Shown: piece by piece, positions 15,281 to 23,848 of the stretch | How positions within the stretch are numbered: the stretch's first letter is position 1 | Layout: every line of letters begins with the position of its first letter | Virus record (IMG/VR): IMGVR_UViG_3300048625_000442 | Span: 1-32,178 of that record | Reading direction: 5' to 3' (one strand) | From: a virus | DNA: 32,178 bases | Made by a program: the position numbers and the translations under genes | The notes under the pieces: generated by a model | Told to the model about the DNA's origin: nothing | The model's input: the letters and a program-made list of their open reading frames with translations, nothing else | The model's database searches: none

Positions 15281-17338
15281 TCAGGCCGAAGCGGCGCCTG
15301 CATTTTTGTACAAGCCGCGCCAATCGATCGCCTTGGCTGCAAAGTCGTGCCGGGCTTTGATTTCCATACCGTCGACCTCAAAGCCCATGCGGGTTTCGGT
15401 GAAGACGCCCTCCTGGCCATCGAGATAGGCGTATTCCAGCGTGTCGATCCGCGAGGGATCCGCCGCAAGAAACCAGGGGTCCTGTCCGGTGGCGGGGATG
15501 AGGCGGGGCTCCTCAATCACCTGCATGCGGCCCGCATAGGGGTTCACATCGGCCGTGCTGACTGGCGTGGTGGCCGTGACTTGCTTGCGCGCTTCAACCG
15601 AGCGCTGACCCGGCGGCACGATGATATATTGCGGCAAGATGCTGATCTTGCGCCCCTCGATGCCGGTTTGCAGCGCAAATTTGCGATAGGCCTCGGACAG
15701 GGACGCTTCGCCAATCACAGCCGCGGTGCCGAGGTTGCCGTGGTCGGCGTGAAACAGCGCCTTGCCGTCCCCCATCGTGGGGTTTTGCATCAAGATGGCA
15801 TAGCAGATGTCGCTCTCCAAATCGGCCGCCGATGCGCCAAAGGCGGCTGGAATGCGCGTGAACGCATCAAGATCGTCATTGATCAGAGTTTGTCGGGTGA
15901 TGCCGATGATCCGCCCATAGGTGGCCAGCGCATAGACCTCCTTGGCCTCACCGATCGTGCCATATTGGAATTCACCGGACTCGAGCACTTTTTCAAGGTC
16001 AGGTGCGCCGCCAAGCTGGGTGCGCTGCACAGGCTTGAAATCCGTGATCGTCGCGCGCCGCGCCCAGGCACCAAAAGTGCGCGGCGTGCTGTCATAGCTG
16101 GCGCGCAGGGTCTTTCCCGCAACATTGGCCAAAATTGCTGTGAAATCAGAGGTGGAATGGTAGCCCGCCCGCACCTGAAACGCCGCACCGGCCAGCTCCA
16201 TTTTCGACATGCCCCGCGTCGAGACCCCGCTGCGCTCCAGCGCTTGCCGTGCCATTTCCAGCAAGCTCAGGCCCCGGAAGTCGCGCGCCTCAGAACTCAG
16301 AGGATGGGCCGCGGGATTGTGGCGGTGCATCAGCGCGCCCGTCATCGCGTCGCGATATTGTGCATCGCGGCCGTCACCGCCGCGGGCTTGAGCCGGCGCA
16401 GGTTCCGCTGTGCGTCCCGCCGGATCGGTGGCTACCAACTTGTCGAGGATCTGCGTGCGCGCCTGATCAAGAGAAACACCGTCCCGGATCAGCTGATCGC
16501 GAAACACCTCCTCAAGCCCGTGGCGCGCGCAAAGTGTGCCGATCTCAGCCGCCCGTGCCCGCTCGTCGGCACGAATGGCCTCAACATCGACGCTTGGCGA
16601 TTGCGCGGCGGCGGGCGCCGGGGTGGGATCGGATGCGCGGGCTTGTGGCGGCGCATCGTGGCGTGCGGTCGTTTTGTCACCACCGGCCGCATTTTGGTCT
16701 TTATCAGGCATGTTTGCCTCCTCATCAAAAGCCGCGGTTGCGGCAGGGGTGTCGCGCCGCACAAGGACGCAAGGGGTGCGCTGCATTTGGTCAGAGGGCT
16801 CTGCGCGGATGCTGGCACCGGGATCCGCGGGCATTGCGACCGCAGAAATCTCGAAAGGCTCCCAATCAACGGCCCGCCATTGCTCGCGCTGGCCGATCTT
16901 CTCGGGTTTGGTGATCTCGTAGCGATGGACCTGGTAGCCGACTGAAACCTTGTTGATCGTGCGCTCAAGGATGCGGTGAATGGCAGGTGCTGCGTCTGGC
17001 GCGCTCGTTAGCCTGATTTTGGCGGTGCCCTGGCCGTTTTCGACGCGCACAGAACCGGGCACGACCGATCCCAACACCGTGCGCACGCCGCCCCAGGTGG
17101 CATGGCTGTCCAAAAACGGTGCGCCATCATTCAAGCGACCCAATCGGATGGCTTGGGCAGTCACCGCGAGCTCTTCATCGTATTCAACCCGGGTGTCCCA
17201 GCCTTCCCAGCGCGCACGCTGCACGGTCGCACCGGTGGTCCAGATGATGTCGATCGTGCGCGCGGCCTCGTCGATGGTATCGGCGCGCACGACCGCGTCC
17301 CGCCCGATCAGGGGCAGGTTCAAAATATCCTCTGGCAT
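15281..17338 (-). CDS. Fused prohead protease and major capsid protein
   Basis: A 685-residue fusion. Residues about 1-180 form an HK97-type prohead protease: FLDSHATW gives a candidate His79, INKVSVGYQVHRYE gives a candidate Ser132, and an acidic partner lies in FEISAVAMP. Residues about 180-250 are a low-complexity Ala/Pro/Asp-rich linker, and 250-310 is a helical scaffold-like region. The capsid part (about 390-685) resembles Mu gpT/HK97-like major heads (FGAWARRATITDFKPVQ, YGRIIGITRQTLINDDLDAF, GKALFHADHGN). One polypeptide would assemble, then cut itself to release the mature shell protein. The ATG at 17338 has GAGGAGACC upstream. An earlier in-frame codon (17398) lacks that site and runs into the portal gene. 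Confidence 0.9.
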   Translation of the reverse strand: MPEDILNLPLIGRDAVVRADTIDEAARTIDIIWTTGATVQRARWEGWDTRVEYDEELAVTAQAIRLGRLNDGAPFLDSHATWGGVRTVLGSVVPGSVRVENGQGTAKIRLTSAPDAAPAIHRILERTINKVSVGYQVHRYEITKPEKIGQREQWRAVDWEPFEISAVAMPADPGASIRAEPSDQMQRTPCVLVRRDTPAATAAFDEEANMPDKDQNAAGGDKTTARHDAPPQARASDPTPAPAAAQSPSVDVEAIRADERARAAEIGTLCARHGLEEVFRDQLIRDGVSLDQARTQILDKLVATDPAGRTAEPAPAQARGGDGRDAQYRDAMTGALMHRHNPAAHPLSSEARDFRGLSLLEMARQALERSGVSTRGMSKMELAGAAFQVRAGYHSTSDFTAILANVAGKTLRASYDSTPRTFGAWARRATITDFKPVQRTQLGGAPDLEKVLESGEFQYGTIGEAKEVYALATYGRIIGITRQTLINDDLDAFTRIPAAFGASAADLESDICYAILMQNPTMGDGKALFHADHGNLGTAAVIGEASLSEAYRKFALQTGIEGRKISILPQYIIVPPGQRSVEARKQVTATTPVSTADVNPYAGRMQVIEEPRLIPATGQDPWFLAADPSRIDTLEYAYLDGQEGVFTETRMGFEVDGMEIKARHDFAAKAIDWRGLYKNAGAASA

Positions 17339-17348
17339 GATGGTCTCC

Positions 17349-18872
17349 TCAGCCTTGCTCGGTGGGCTGCGCGCTATTGGGGTCCGCCGATTGCGCAAGG
17401 CCAGCCTTGGTCACTTTGCGCGGGTCGGCATCGAAGACGAGTCCAAGCGCATCAAGCTTTTCGTTAAACGCGGCCGCCTCTTGCAGAACCTCGTCCGGGT
17501 CATAGCCGCGGCGGGCGATTTGCTGGGCCAGCGTGCTAAAGCCCGCGCGCACCTCCAACAAATCAGCCTGAACATCTTGCAGCGGATTGACGCTCTCAAA
17601 CTTGGGCGGCGCCCATTCCACGGCAATTGTCCCACCGCGCGGCAAGAGACCTGCATCCTGCGCATAGGCGATAAACCACGCCCAAATTGGCTCACAAAGC
17701 ATCGGGATCACCGTCTGCCATTGCAGCTGTTCGACCATGCGGCGAAACTCGTTCAGGCCAACCCGCGAGGATGAAAAATTCGCCTGGCTCAGATCGCCGG
17801 TCATCAGCGCATAAGGCACCCGAAACCCCGCTGCGATCATATGTTGTTGCGCGCGCAGCCACTCGCTGATGCCACCGGCATGCGAGGGATTGTTGAACTC
17901 GATGGTTTTGCCGTTGCGGGCATAGGCGATCAGGCCGGGCTCGAATTGCTCAATGCGATTGCCATCTGCATCCTCGACCGCAGGGGCAATGCCCTGGTCG
18001 ACCTCCTCAGCCCCAAAGACAATACCGACCAGGCACGCCTCGGTTTTCTTGCGTACCAACTCGGCATGCTGCCAATCATCAAGGTCGCGGATGTGGCGCA
18101 TGGCGGGCACCCCCCAGGGCACCCCGCGCGATTGTAAGCGCTGGCGTTCAAAAAGATGTGCCACCCGCTCCGCCGGCAACCGGTTCGAGACGAACCTGCG
18201 GCCGAAAACCGTACTCGTGCCGCCAGGGTGATCTTCAAACATCCAATAGGCCAACCTGCGACCGTTGCGGTCATATTCGATGCCCTGATCAATGCGCACA
18301 CCGTTTTCGCGGTGATCCATCCGGCTTGCGTCCAAGTGATCTGCCTCGCGCAATTCGATCTGGAGCGGCACGGCGCCAGGCTGGCGCATCGAGATCGGGC
18401 GCGCCAAGGCAAAAACCTCGCCCCCCTCGATCATTTCGCGCACGGCCAGCGCCAAAAGCCCGTGGAAATCGGTGTGTCCGTGGCGATCACACACCCGCGA
18501 CCAGGTGGTCCAAAGCGCATCTACGCGGGCGTTTAACGCCAGATCAGGCGTCGCGGCCCGCGGGCGAATGCCAGGGCCCACAATATTGTTGACCAAGACC
18601 TGCACAGACTGGCCGGCCATCGGATTGTTGCGCACCAAATCCCGCATCCGGTCGCGCAAGATCGGCCCCGCCGCAGCGATTTCCTTGTCCGCGGAATTGC
18701 CCGAGCTGCGCCAGCCTTCGGTGCCGCGCCCCTTTGAGGCGGCAGCATAGCCGCGCTTGCGCAAAATCGCTTCCTTTGCGTTGAGCCGCCGCAGGGCTGC
18801 TTCGGGCGAGAGCACTGCGACGGCCCGGTCGATAAGACCAAACCGGATGGGCGAAGGGACCCGGTTTGCCAT
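17349..18872 (-). CDS. Phage portal protein, lambda family
   Basis: A 507-residue portal protein. The N-terminus has an Arg-rich stretch, then RDLVRNNPMAGQSVQVLVNNIVGPG, a hallmark of the lambda B family. A middle with HLFERQRLQSRGVPWGVPAMRHIRDLDDWQHAELVRKK follows, then NFSSSRVGLNEFRRMVEQLQW and a C-terminal helix near AQQIARRGYDPDEVLQEAA. Portals form the dodecameric vertex ring through which DNA is packaged. The start at 18872 overlaps the gpW stop as TGATG. A GTG 3 bases earlier is also possible. The order gpW, portal and protease/capsid matches lambda. Confidence 0.95.
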   Translation of the reverse strand: MANRVPSPIRFGLIDRAVAVLSPEAALRRLNAKEAILRKRGYAAASKGRGTEGWRSSGNSADKEIAAAGPILRDRMRDLVRNNPMAGQSVQVLVNNIVGPGIRPRAATPDLALNARVDALWTTWSRVCDRHGHTDFHGLLALAVREMIEGGEVFALARPISMRQPGAVPLQIELREADHLDASRMDHRENGVRIDQGIEYDRNGRRLAYWMFEDHPGGTSTVFGRRFVSNRLPAERVAHLFERQRLQSRGVPWGVPAMRHIRDLDDWQHAELVRKKTEACLVGIVFGAEEVDQGIAPAVEDADGNRIEQFEPGLIAYARNGKTIEFNNPSHAGGISEWLRAQQHMIAAGFRVPYALMTGDLSQANFSSSRVGLNEFRRMVEQLQWQTVIPMLCEPIWAWFIAYAQDAGLLPRGGTIAVEWAPPKFESVNPLQDVQADLLEVRAGFSTLAQQIARRGYDPDEVLQEAAAFNEKLDALGLVFDADPRKVTKAGLAQSADPNSAQPTEQG

Positions 18873-19078
18873 CACGACCTCCGAAAACCGGCATAACCGG
18901 CTATGGGGCGTTTGCGCCCGGTCTGGATCGCCAGATCAGCCTCGATGGTGGCGATGATCTGGCGCATTTCTGCAAGCGAGCGGTATTCAGTGCTGGCACC
19001 GTTATAGCTGACGCGGGTCATGCCAGAAGCATAGGCGCGCTTGATTGCGTCGAGCTGTCCTTGCGTAAATCCGGCCAT
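18872..19078 (-). CDS. gpW-like head-tail connector protein
   Basis: A 68-residue protein matching lambda W in length (68) and in its C-terminus (RSLAEMRQIIATIEADLAIQTGRK, then a short Gly/Arg tail GYAGFRRS). The fold is two helices around a beta-hairpin (MTRVSYNGASTEYRS). W plugs the portal for tail attachment after packaging. ATG at 19078 overlaps the terminase stop (ATGA). A longer in-frame start (19117) was rejected, because it would overlap the terminase gene by 40 bases. Confidence 0.9.
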   Translation of the reverse strand: MAGFTQGQLDAIKRAYASGMTRVSYNGASTEYRSLAEMRQIIATIEADLAIQTGRKRPIAGYAGFRRS

Positions 19079-21081
19079 CAGAACCAATTTCCCCGTTTGC
19101 CGCCTGCACCCATCCAATCGGTGCTGCGCTTGCGGCTGTGTTGCTTTATTCGCCTGCTGGGATCCCCCGCAGGTTCCGGCGCCTCCAACGTTGGACTGAC
19201 CTGCGCCTCCAATTCATCCCAACGCGTCTCGTCCCAGCGATCCACGCCCATAAGCCAGGCCACCGCGCGGGCGTAGACGCGACAATCCAGCGCCTCGTTG
19301 CGATCGCGTGATTTCACCCACTCGGCCTTGGAAAAACCGGTGCGCTTGTTCTTGCGTGTGACCAGCTGTTCAGAGGTGAACTGCTTGAACCATTCGGCCG
19401 TCGCGCCCTGACCAATGTGAATAAAGCCCGAAGGCCAGCCGCGCCCGATGGCCCGCTCCTCATCGGTGGGCACGGGCAGGCGCAAAAACCGGTAGGTTTC
19501 GAGTTTGAAGACCGACACAGAGACGTTCCAGAGCGCCACGCCGCGTCGGATTTTCCGCCCGCCTTCCGAAACATCAACAAAACTCGGGCCGTCCACTGGC
19601 GAAACCGTCGACAACCCGCCGCGGCCTTTCAGCGCCACGACCTGACCGCGCCCCATCCGCCGGCACCAGGCATAGACCGAATCCGTGGTCATCCCGTCGC
19701 CTGTATCAATGCCAACCCGCGCCAGCGTCATCGCGATGCCCGCGTCCGTTGACCAGGTCGCGTCGCAAAGTTTGGTCAATTGATCCCAGATTTCTGGCTG
19801 GGCGACATCGCCGGGGATATGCTGGTGATCGACGAGCCAGCTTTCGCCGTTTCGCCCCCAGGCCCAGACATGGCAGTCAAGCCAGCCATTGCCGGCAGGC
19901 CCGCGTTGCACATCAACGCCCATGGTTAATATCAATCCGCCGCGGGGCACCCCGCCAAGCGGCCATTGTTCGCGCCGCTCGTAAAGTTTTTCCCAATCAG
20001 GCGCCTCGCCTTTTTCCTCCCAGCTTTCGCCAAGCGTGGTGTTCTTGAAGGCCTTCAGCAGGGCCTCTTTGCCCTGCGCATCCTCCCAGTCGCGCGCGAT
20101 CTGCTCCCAGGAGAGCCAGCCAATCGGCGAGTAAAGCCCCGATATGTGGAACCCGATGACATGGGCCTCATGGGCGCGCGCAATAACATCAGGCTCCGCC
20201 GTTGGTCGCCATTCTGCGCCGTTTTCGGGATCAAGCATCCAGGTCTTGTGGCGTTCCTCGATGGCTGTGTCGCAGGCCTCGCAGCGATATCGCACGCTGC
20301 GTGGCTTGCCCCAATCCCATTTGAGCCGCTCGAACTTCAGCCATTGTGGCTCAAGGCAATGCGGGCAGGGGACAAAGTAGCGGTTTTGATCCGTCAACTC
20401 GAACTCGGCCTCTACGCGGGACGCGCCTTTGATGGTTGGCGTCGACGAGATGAAGATCTTCTTGCGCCGCCCAAAGGTGTTGGTGCGCACCTCCGCCAAC
20501 GTGACCGGATCGCCCTCCTCGTCCAGATCGTCTTTGTAGGCGTCCACCTCATCGAGATGGACATAACGGATCGGCATCGAGCGCAGGCCCGCCGCACTGT
20601 TGCCACCGGCGATAATCAGATGCCCGCCCTTGAAGCTCTTCTCGAGCATAGTGTTGCCGCTGTCGCGCGATTTGGCCGGCGCAATAATCTCTTGCAGGGT
20701 GGGCGTCACCTCAACCATCGGGTCGATACGCTGCTTGGAAAAGCGCTTGGCGGTGGTTTCATTCGCCTGCACCGCCAAGAACGGCCCAGGGGCTACCTCC
20801 ATCACATAGCCGATCCAATTGATCCCCGCCTCCGTCGCGCCAACCTGCGCAGACTTTGGAAAAACGATCTTCTGTGCCGGATGGCTGGGTGACAGCGCAT
20901 CCATGATCGCCCGCAAAAATGGCGTGCGATCGGAACGGTATTTCCCAGGCTCCGCCGCCCCTTTTGACGACAGATACCTATACTTGTCGGCCCATTCGGT
21001 GACCGTCATGGCAGGGTCCGGCGCCATTCCAGACCGCCAGGCCTGCACGATATCGGCCGCACCGTCGTAATCAGGAAGCAT
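19078..21081 (-). CDS. Terminase large subunit (GpA-like)
   Basis: A 667-residue large terminase of the lambda gpA type. The ATPase part has a deviant Walker A (PKSAQVGATE, about 75-84) and Walker B (YVHLDEVD, about 173-180). A four-cysteine zinc site (CPHCLEPQ and CEACDTA, residues about 230-265) follows, then a nuclease part with MGVDVQRGPAGNGWLDC. It cuts the concatemer and drives packaging through the portal. A TTG 9 bases upstream is the other possible start; the ATG is preferred here. The stop overlaps gpW (ATGA). Confidence 0.95.
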   Translation of the reverse strand: MLPDYDGAADIVQAWRSGMAPDPAMTVTEWADKYRYLSSKGAAEPGKYRSDRTPFLRAIMDALSPSHPAQKIVFPKSAQVGATEAGINWIGYVMEVAPGPFLAVQANETTAKRFSKQRIDPMVEVTPTLQEIIAPAKSRDSGNTMLEKSFKGGHLIIAGGNSAAGLRSMPIRYVHLDEVDAYKDDLDEEGDPVTLAEVRTNTFGRRKKIFISSTPTIKGASRVEAEFELTDQNRYFVPCPHCLEPQWLKFERLKWDWGKPRSVRYRCEACDTAIEERHKTWMLDPENGAEWRPTAEPDVIARAHEAHVIGFHISGLYSPIGWLSWEQIARDWEDAQGKEALLKAFKNTTLGESWEEKGEAPDWEKLYERREQWPLGGVPRGGLILTMGVDVQRGPAGNGWLDCHVWAWGRNGESWLVDHQHIPGDVAQPEIWDQLTKLCDATWSTDAGIAMTLARVGIDTGDGMTTDSVYAWCRRMGRGQVVALKGRGGLSTVSPVDGPSFVDVSEGGRKIRRGVALWNVSVSVFKLETYRFLRLPVPTDEERAIGRGWPSGFIHIGQGATAEWFKQFTSEQLVTRKNKRTGFSKAEWVKSRDRNEALDCRVYARAVAWLMGVDRWDETRWDELEAQVSPTLEAPEPAGDPSRRIKQHSRKRSTDWMGAGGKRGNWF

Positions 21082-21694
21082 GGAGATCAATCTTGATTTC
21101 GGCCAATTCTGCGAGGTGATCGCGCAGATATCGATCCAATGTCTGCTCCATCACATGGGCATCAACCCCAAGTTCGGCCGCCATATTCGCGGCCTTTCGG
21201 GCCGGAAGCTGCAGCCAGGAATCGCGTTCTTTGCGCGCAAGATCGAAGACATGCGCCACAACCTGCTTGCGATTGACCAGCTCGCCCTTCAACTGCAAGA
21301 GCCGCAACCGTTTGATCTGGGCCGAATAGGCCTTATCGGCCGCGGCCGCCTTGGCCATGGTCATGCCGCCCGCGTCAGACGGCTCCATCCGTTCGGCCGC
21401 CGCCGCACCCTCGTTCACCGCCTGGATATGGGCCTGGGTGACAGGTTTGCGCTCATCCGCGGCCAGCGTGTCGCGGGCCTTGGCCAGGCCTTGCCCGATG
21501 GCATCGTCTGATCGGATCTTGTTTTTATCGGTCGCAGCGGCCCATTGCGCATCCGCGCGGGTGGGATCAATGGTGTCGTCACTCAGCACATCGATGCGAC
21601 CCGATGCAATCGCCTTGCGAACGGCCGCTTCAGTGCCGCCGCTCAGGCCCCGGTCTTTGCGATGGGCCGCATAGCCCCGCCGCGACAGGCCCAT
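21071..21694 (-). CDS. Terminase small subunit (Nu1-like)
   Basis: A 207-residue DNA-binding protein. Residues 1-35 (SRRGYAAHRKDRGLSGGTEAAVRKAIASGRI) form a winged-helix-like HTH, as in Nu1-type subunits. A helical, charged middle (ERMEPSDAGGMTMAKAAAADKAY) follows, then a C-terminal oligomerisation region (VFDLARKERDSWLQLPARKAA). It binds cos sites and recruits the large subunit. It overlaps the large subunit gene by 11 bases and starts with ATG. The cos site itself was not identified. Confidence 0.82.
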   Translation of the reverse strand: MGLSRRGYAAHRKDRGLSGGTEAAVRKAIASGRIDVLSDDTIDPTRADAQWAAATDKNKIRSDDAIGQGLAKARDTLAADERKPVTQAHIQAVNEGAAAAERMEPSDAGGMTMAKAAAADKAYSAQIKRLRLLQLKGELVNRKQVVAHVFDLARKERDSWLQLPARKAANMAAELGVDAHVMEQTLDRYLRDHLAELAEIKIDLHAS

Positions 21695-21747
21695 TTAGCG
21701 CCTCGCCCAGCCTGCGCTCCACCGTTCGGGCAGGTTCCGCGTTTGCC

Positions 21748-22440
21748 TCAAAGCCCCCAATTCTCAATCTCCGATAGATCGAAGGTTTCGTCTTCAGCCA
21801 GGCGGCCACCCGGCGCGCGCTTGGTGTCGTCCTCGTGCGGGTCTGCCAGATAGCGGTCAAAGACCGCCTTGATGATTTCGCGGTTGTCCTGGCTGCGCCC
21901 CGATTGATCCCAGAGTGCGTCAAACCAGCCGCGGTAGAATGCCGCCATCTCGTCGCAAACATCGAGATCGAACTGCTCGGTTCGCAGGTTCTTGTTTAGG
22001 TTCATTGATGAGCGCCAGACAGCAGACCCGCGCGCGCCGATCACGATGGTGACCTTTGCGTGGACAGACAGGCAGCGAAACGCGTCCACCCCGAGTTTTT
22101 CGATCAGGGGCCCTGCGTATTTCGGCGATTTTTCAAAGGTGCCGCGATCCAGCAGAAACCGAATGTCCTTGATCCGACCCTCGAGCTGAATCTGGCGGGT
22201 CCGCTCAACATCATAAATACCCGTGGTCCAAGTCGAGACCATGACGTCGGCAGGCCCCAACTCCGCCACCATATGCTCCAACGCATCGATCGCCGAAAAC
22301 TGCCCCGCGGTGAGACCCGTCACCCGCACTCCTGGCGAGAGCGGTCCGATCACGGCGGCCGCCGTGCCGGTGCGGTGGGCGACAAATCGTGTGCGATGTG
22401 ACGAATACCGCAGAGCCCGCGGCCGGCCCCCTTTGCCCAT
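21748..22440 (-). CDS. Phospholipase D-like domain protein
   Basis: A 230-residue protein with one PLD-like active-site motif: SVHAKV (His127, Lys129), then the SSMNLNKNLRTEQF segment (about 144-157). The Asp usual in HKD motifs (four residues after the Lys) is absent; Ile is present instead. A single motif suggests dimerisation. Members cut DNA or phosphodiesters, or are only DNA-binding. The C-terminal 50 residues are acidic. The ATG at 22440 overlaps the methyltransferase stop (TGATG), so the two genes are co-translated, which fits a DNA processing or defence-related function. Its substrate is unknown. Confidence 0.82.
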   Translation of the reverse strand: MGKGGRPRALRYSSHRTRFVAHRTGTAAAVIGPLSPGVRVTGLTAGQFSAIDALEHMVAELGPADVMVSTWTTGIYDVERTRQIQLEGRIKDIRFLLDRGTFEKSPKYAGPLIEKLGVDAFRCLSVHAKVTIVIGARGSAVWRSSMNLNKNLRTEQFDLDVCDEMAAFYRGWFDALWDQSGRSQDNREIIKAVFDRYLADPHEDDTKRAPGGRLAEDETFDLSEIENWGL

Positions 22441-23810
22441 CACGCGGCCCTCCCTTTGGCGCCAACCGCCTCGAAGTCCCGCCCGTCGCCTTCAAGGATG
22501 GCGTGGCGGCCGGTGAACTCTTGCCAGCGGCGGATGATGACGTCGCAGAACTTCTCATCAAGCTCCATAAGGCGCGCCCGGCGCCCTAACTTTTCGCAGG
22601 CAATCAGCGTCGAGCCCGAGCCGCCAAAAAGATCGAGCACCACTGAGCCTGTCTGGGTGCTGTTTTCCAACATGCCGCAAATCAGCTCGACCGGCTTCAT
22701 TGTGGGGTGTTCGCCGTTTTTGGCCGGCTTGCTGTGCCGGATAATGCTGGAATCCACCGAACGCATCGACATTTTCTCGCCCTCGATGATCACGACCTGG
22801 CCGCCCAGATCAATCTGAATGCTGCCGTCGGGCATGATGCGCAGGCTTTCGCCCTTGTGCTCGATCACGGTGGTATTTGCGCGCCCGCCAAACCAGGCAT
22901 GCGACGCGCCGAGCTTCCAGCCGTAGAGGATGGGTTCGTGGCGCCATTGGTAATCAGACCGGCCGAGCACCAAGGAGGGTTTCACCCACACGAGGCAGCC
23001 CGAGAGTTTGAAACCAGCATCAGCAAAGGCCCGCCGAAAATTCAGCCCTTCCGTGTCGGCATGCGCGACATAGATCGGTGCACCTGCGCGCATATTGCTG
23101 GCTGCAGCCGAGAATGCGTCAATCAAGAAGCGCCGAAATGCGCCGGCTTCCATGTTGTCGTTTTGGATTTTACCCGCCGAGCCTTCATAGTTCACGTTAT
23201 AGGGCGGGTCGGTCCAACAGGCATCAACCAGAGCGCCCTGGCAGAGCAATGACACCGCGCCCATATCCGTGCTGTCGCCGCACATCAGCCGGTGATCGCC
23301 AAGGATCCAGATATCTCCAGTCTGGGTGACATAGCGCGCCACAATCTCAGGGACGTGATCCGGATCGCCCGGTGCGGGTGACGCCACATCATCGTCGGGC
23401 GCAAAGTCCATCAGATCGCCCAGCTCTTCGTCAGAAAACCCCAGCAGGTCGAGGTCGAAATGCTCGGCATGCAATTCGCCGACCAGCTCGCGCAGCAGGT
23501 CCACATCCCACTGCGCGTTCTCGGCGATCTTGTTGTCAGCCACCACCAGCGCCCGGCGCTGTTCGGAATTCAGATGTCCGAGCCGGATCACCGGTACGGT
23601 CTCAAGCCCGATCAGGCGCGCGGCTTCAAAGCGGCCGTGGCCCGCGATGATGATACCATCGGCCCCGAGCAGGATCGGGTTCACAAAACCAAACTCTTCG
23701 ATGGAGGCCGCGATCTGGGTGATTTGCCAGGCCGGGTGTGTGCGCGGATTGCGATCGAAAGGAACGATCTGATCCAGGGGCAGGAACTCGATCTGCAAGC
23801 GCAACTCCAA
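22440..23810 (-). CDS. ParB-like N-terminal domain fused to site-specific DNA methyltransferase
   Basis: A 456-residue fusion. Residues about 8-135 are a ParB/Srx-like domain (IPLDQ-type start, IIAGHGRFEAARLIG at about 54-68). From about 165 there is an amino-methyltransferase: DPPY at 201-204 (motif IV) and FGGSGS at 395-400 (motif I). This order is of the beta class, for N6-adenine or N4-cytosine. The specificity region lies between the motifs (about 220-390). Phage copies of this fusion usually modify phage DNA against host restriction. There is no ATG start: TTG at 23810 is one choice, but TTG at 23798 has GGAG six bases upstream and may be the real start. A terminator-like hairpin lies just upstream. 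Confidence 0.9.
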   Translation of the reverse strand: MELRLQIEFLPLDQIVPFDRNPRTHPAWQITQIAASIEEFGFVNPILLGADGIIIAGHGRFEAARLIGLETVPVIRLGHLNSEQRRALVVADNKIAENAQWDVDLLRELVGELHAEHFDLDLLGFSDEELGDLMDFAPDDDVASPAPGDPDHVPEIVARYVTQTGDIWILGDHRLMCGDSTDMGAVSLLCQGALVDACWTDPPYNVNYEGSAGKIQNDNMEAGAFRRFLIDAFSAAASNMRAGAPIYVAHADTEGLNFRRAFADAGFKLSGCLVWVKPSLVLGRSDYQWRHEPILYGWKLGASHAWFGGRANTTVIEHKGESLRIMPDGSIQIDLGGQVVIIEGEKMSMRSVDSSIIRHSKPAKNGEHPTMKPVELICGMLENSTQTGSVVLDLFGGSGSTLIACEKLGRRARLMELDEKFCDVIIRRWQEFTGRHAILEGDGRDFEAVGAKGRAA

Positions 23811-23823
23811 TCGGCGGCCAAAG

Positions 23824-23848
23824 AAAAAGGCCGGGAAATCCCGACCTT
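23824..23848 (-). terminator. Intrinsic terminator just upstream of the methyltransferase
   Basis: On the minus strand AAGGTCGGGA-TT-TCCCGGCCTT forms a 10-bp stem with one mismatch and a 2-base centre (loop slightly larger when folded), followed by TTTCTTT. It would stop minus-strand transcription arriving from 23,850-24,300 just before the methyltransferase start. It may end an unidentified minus-strand transcript or act as an attenuator of the late operon. Confidence 0.62.

Noticed and set aside
15347-16945. 532-residue plus-strand open frame opposite the capsid gene
   Set aside because: It is the antisense of a clear protease-capsid gene in GC-rich DNA and carries no recognisable domain or operon context.
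1-23810. Gene transfer agent (RcGTA-like) cluster
   Set aside because: The terminase is lambda GpA-type, there is an integrase and a replication module, and the tail order is that of a lambda-like phage; RcGTA lacks these.
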